Source of the DNA: Podocnemis expansa
Lineage: Eukaryota; Chordata; Testudines; Podocnemididae
Assembly: GCA_007922195.1 (NCBI GenBank)
Contig: ML681971.1
Span: forward strand, 20,133,856-20,197,855
DNA: 64,000 bases
Direction: 5' to 3'
In this document: positions 63,420-64,000 of the stretch, piece by piece
How the letters are laid out: every line of letters starts with the position of its first letter
Numbering within the stretch: position 1 is the first letter of the stretch
Translations under genes and position numbers: made by a program
The notes under the pieces: generated by a model
Seen by the model: the letters and a program-made list of their open reading frames with translations, nothing else
Databases searched by the model: none
What the model was told of the DNA's origin: nothing

Positions 63420-64000
63420 GAGGCCAGGGAAATGGCAGCAGGGACCGGAGGTTGGGGAGGGGATTGGGGAGTTGGGGAAAGTGATGGGACAGCTGGGAGG
63501 ATTTGTGGGAGGGTTCAGGGAGACCAGGGAAGGGGCGGCAGGGCTTGGGCATTTGCGGGGGGGGGGGTGTCAGGGAATCCAGGAAAAGCAGCAGGACCAC
63601 CCCGGGTTTTTGGGAGCCCAGGGAAGCAGTGACAGGGACCAGGCATTTGGCAGGGGCTGGGGGGGGGGGGGGGCCTCGCAGGCTGGCAAGAGCAACAGCA
63701 GGGTTGGAGGGTGACGGGGAAAGGCATGGAAAGGGTGTTGGGGAACAGGGGAGCAATAGCAGGGCACTGAGAAGAGAGTAGGGGGCAGTAGTGAAGAGCC
63801 AAGGGCAGCAGTGAGGAAAGGGCAGAGCAGGGGGGCAGCAGCAGGTAGCAGTGACGGAAGGGTGGAGTGGGGGGGCAGTGAGGACGAGGCAATAGGAGGA
63901 ACAGAGAGCAGCAGTGAGAAAGGGGCAGAGCAGGTGGGAGCAACAGTGAGGAAAATGAAAAGTGAGCAGGGAGCAGCGGGGGGGCAGCAGGGGTGACAGC
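63420..64000. repeat. Purine-rich, G-rich low-complexity block
   Basis: Short units such as GGGGCAGCAG and GGGCAGAGCAG recur with G runs up to about 18. It continues past the window edge. The open frames it produces on both strands are composition artefacts. A G-quadruplex-prone region on the plus strand is expected. Confidence 0.7.

Noticed and set aside
63515..63943. Open frame of 142 codons on the minus strand
   Set aside because: The plus strand is a purine-rich low-complexity repeat. The proline- and leucine-rich product is a composition artefact.

Overview
The window is nuclear DNA of a vertebrate. It holds most of two spliced genes that converge tail to tail. The plus strand carries the 3' part of CLUH (18 coding exons between 650 and 24273, 949 codons). 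The minus strand carries most of PAFAH1B1/LIS1 (8 coding exons between 57710 and 43285, residues 40 to 410). All splice junctions I used are GT-AG, and all exons join in frame without a stop. The repeats are CR1 LINE 3' ends, a tRNA-like SINE with a CR1-like tail, MIR-like SINEs, many short hAT-like elements with 8-bp target duplications, and Penelope-like retroelements. This mix points to a non-avian reptile, a turtle or crocodilian. I cannot name the species. Layout: 1-649 is CLUH intron, and the upstream CLUH exons (roughly 360 residues by comparison with the human protein) lie before the window. 650-24273 holds CLUH exons and introns, followed by a 3' UTR of about 1.8 kb ending near 26075. 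About 26.1-39.7 kb is intergenic and repeat-rich, with a 574-bp hAT element, an inverted repeat at 28.7-29.3 kb and a decayed Penelope-like element with a second partial copy in opposite orientation (32.3-35.6 kb). About 39.75-43.28 kb is the probable repeat-poor LIS1 3' UTR. 43285-57710 holds LIS1 exons and introns, with a second inverted pair of Penelope fragments inside one intron. 57711-64000 is LIS1 intron sequence with nested repeats and a purine-rich G-tract region. The exons for the LIS1 start codon and LisH domain were not found. The two proteins act in separate pathways. CLUH binds mRNAs of nuclear-encoded mitochondrial proteins and affects mitochondrial distribution. LIS1 regulates cytoplasmic dynein and is a subunit of the brain PAF acetylhydrolase. 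From memory, the same neighbours occur on human 17p13.3, so the order looks like conserved synteny. The most unusual signals are: hammerhead-ribozyme-like cores in the Penelope tails; inverted pairing of Penelope copies at two separate loci; a (GT)23 tract almost touching a CLUH 3' splice site; a 56-nt strictly alternating purine-pyrimidine tract in the CLUH 3' UTR; and a 0.2-kb-arm inverted repeat in the intergenic region.
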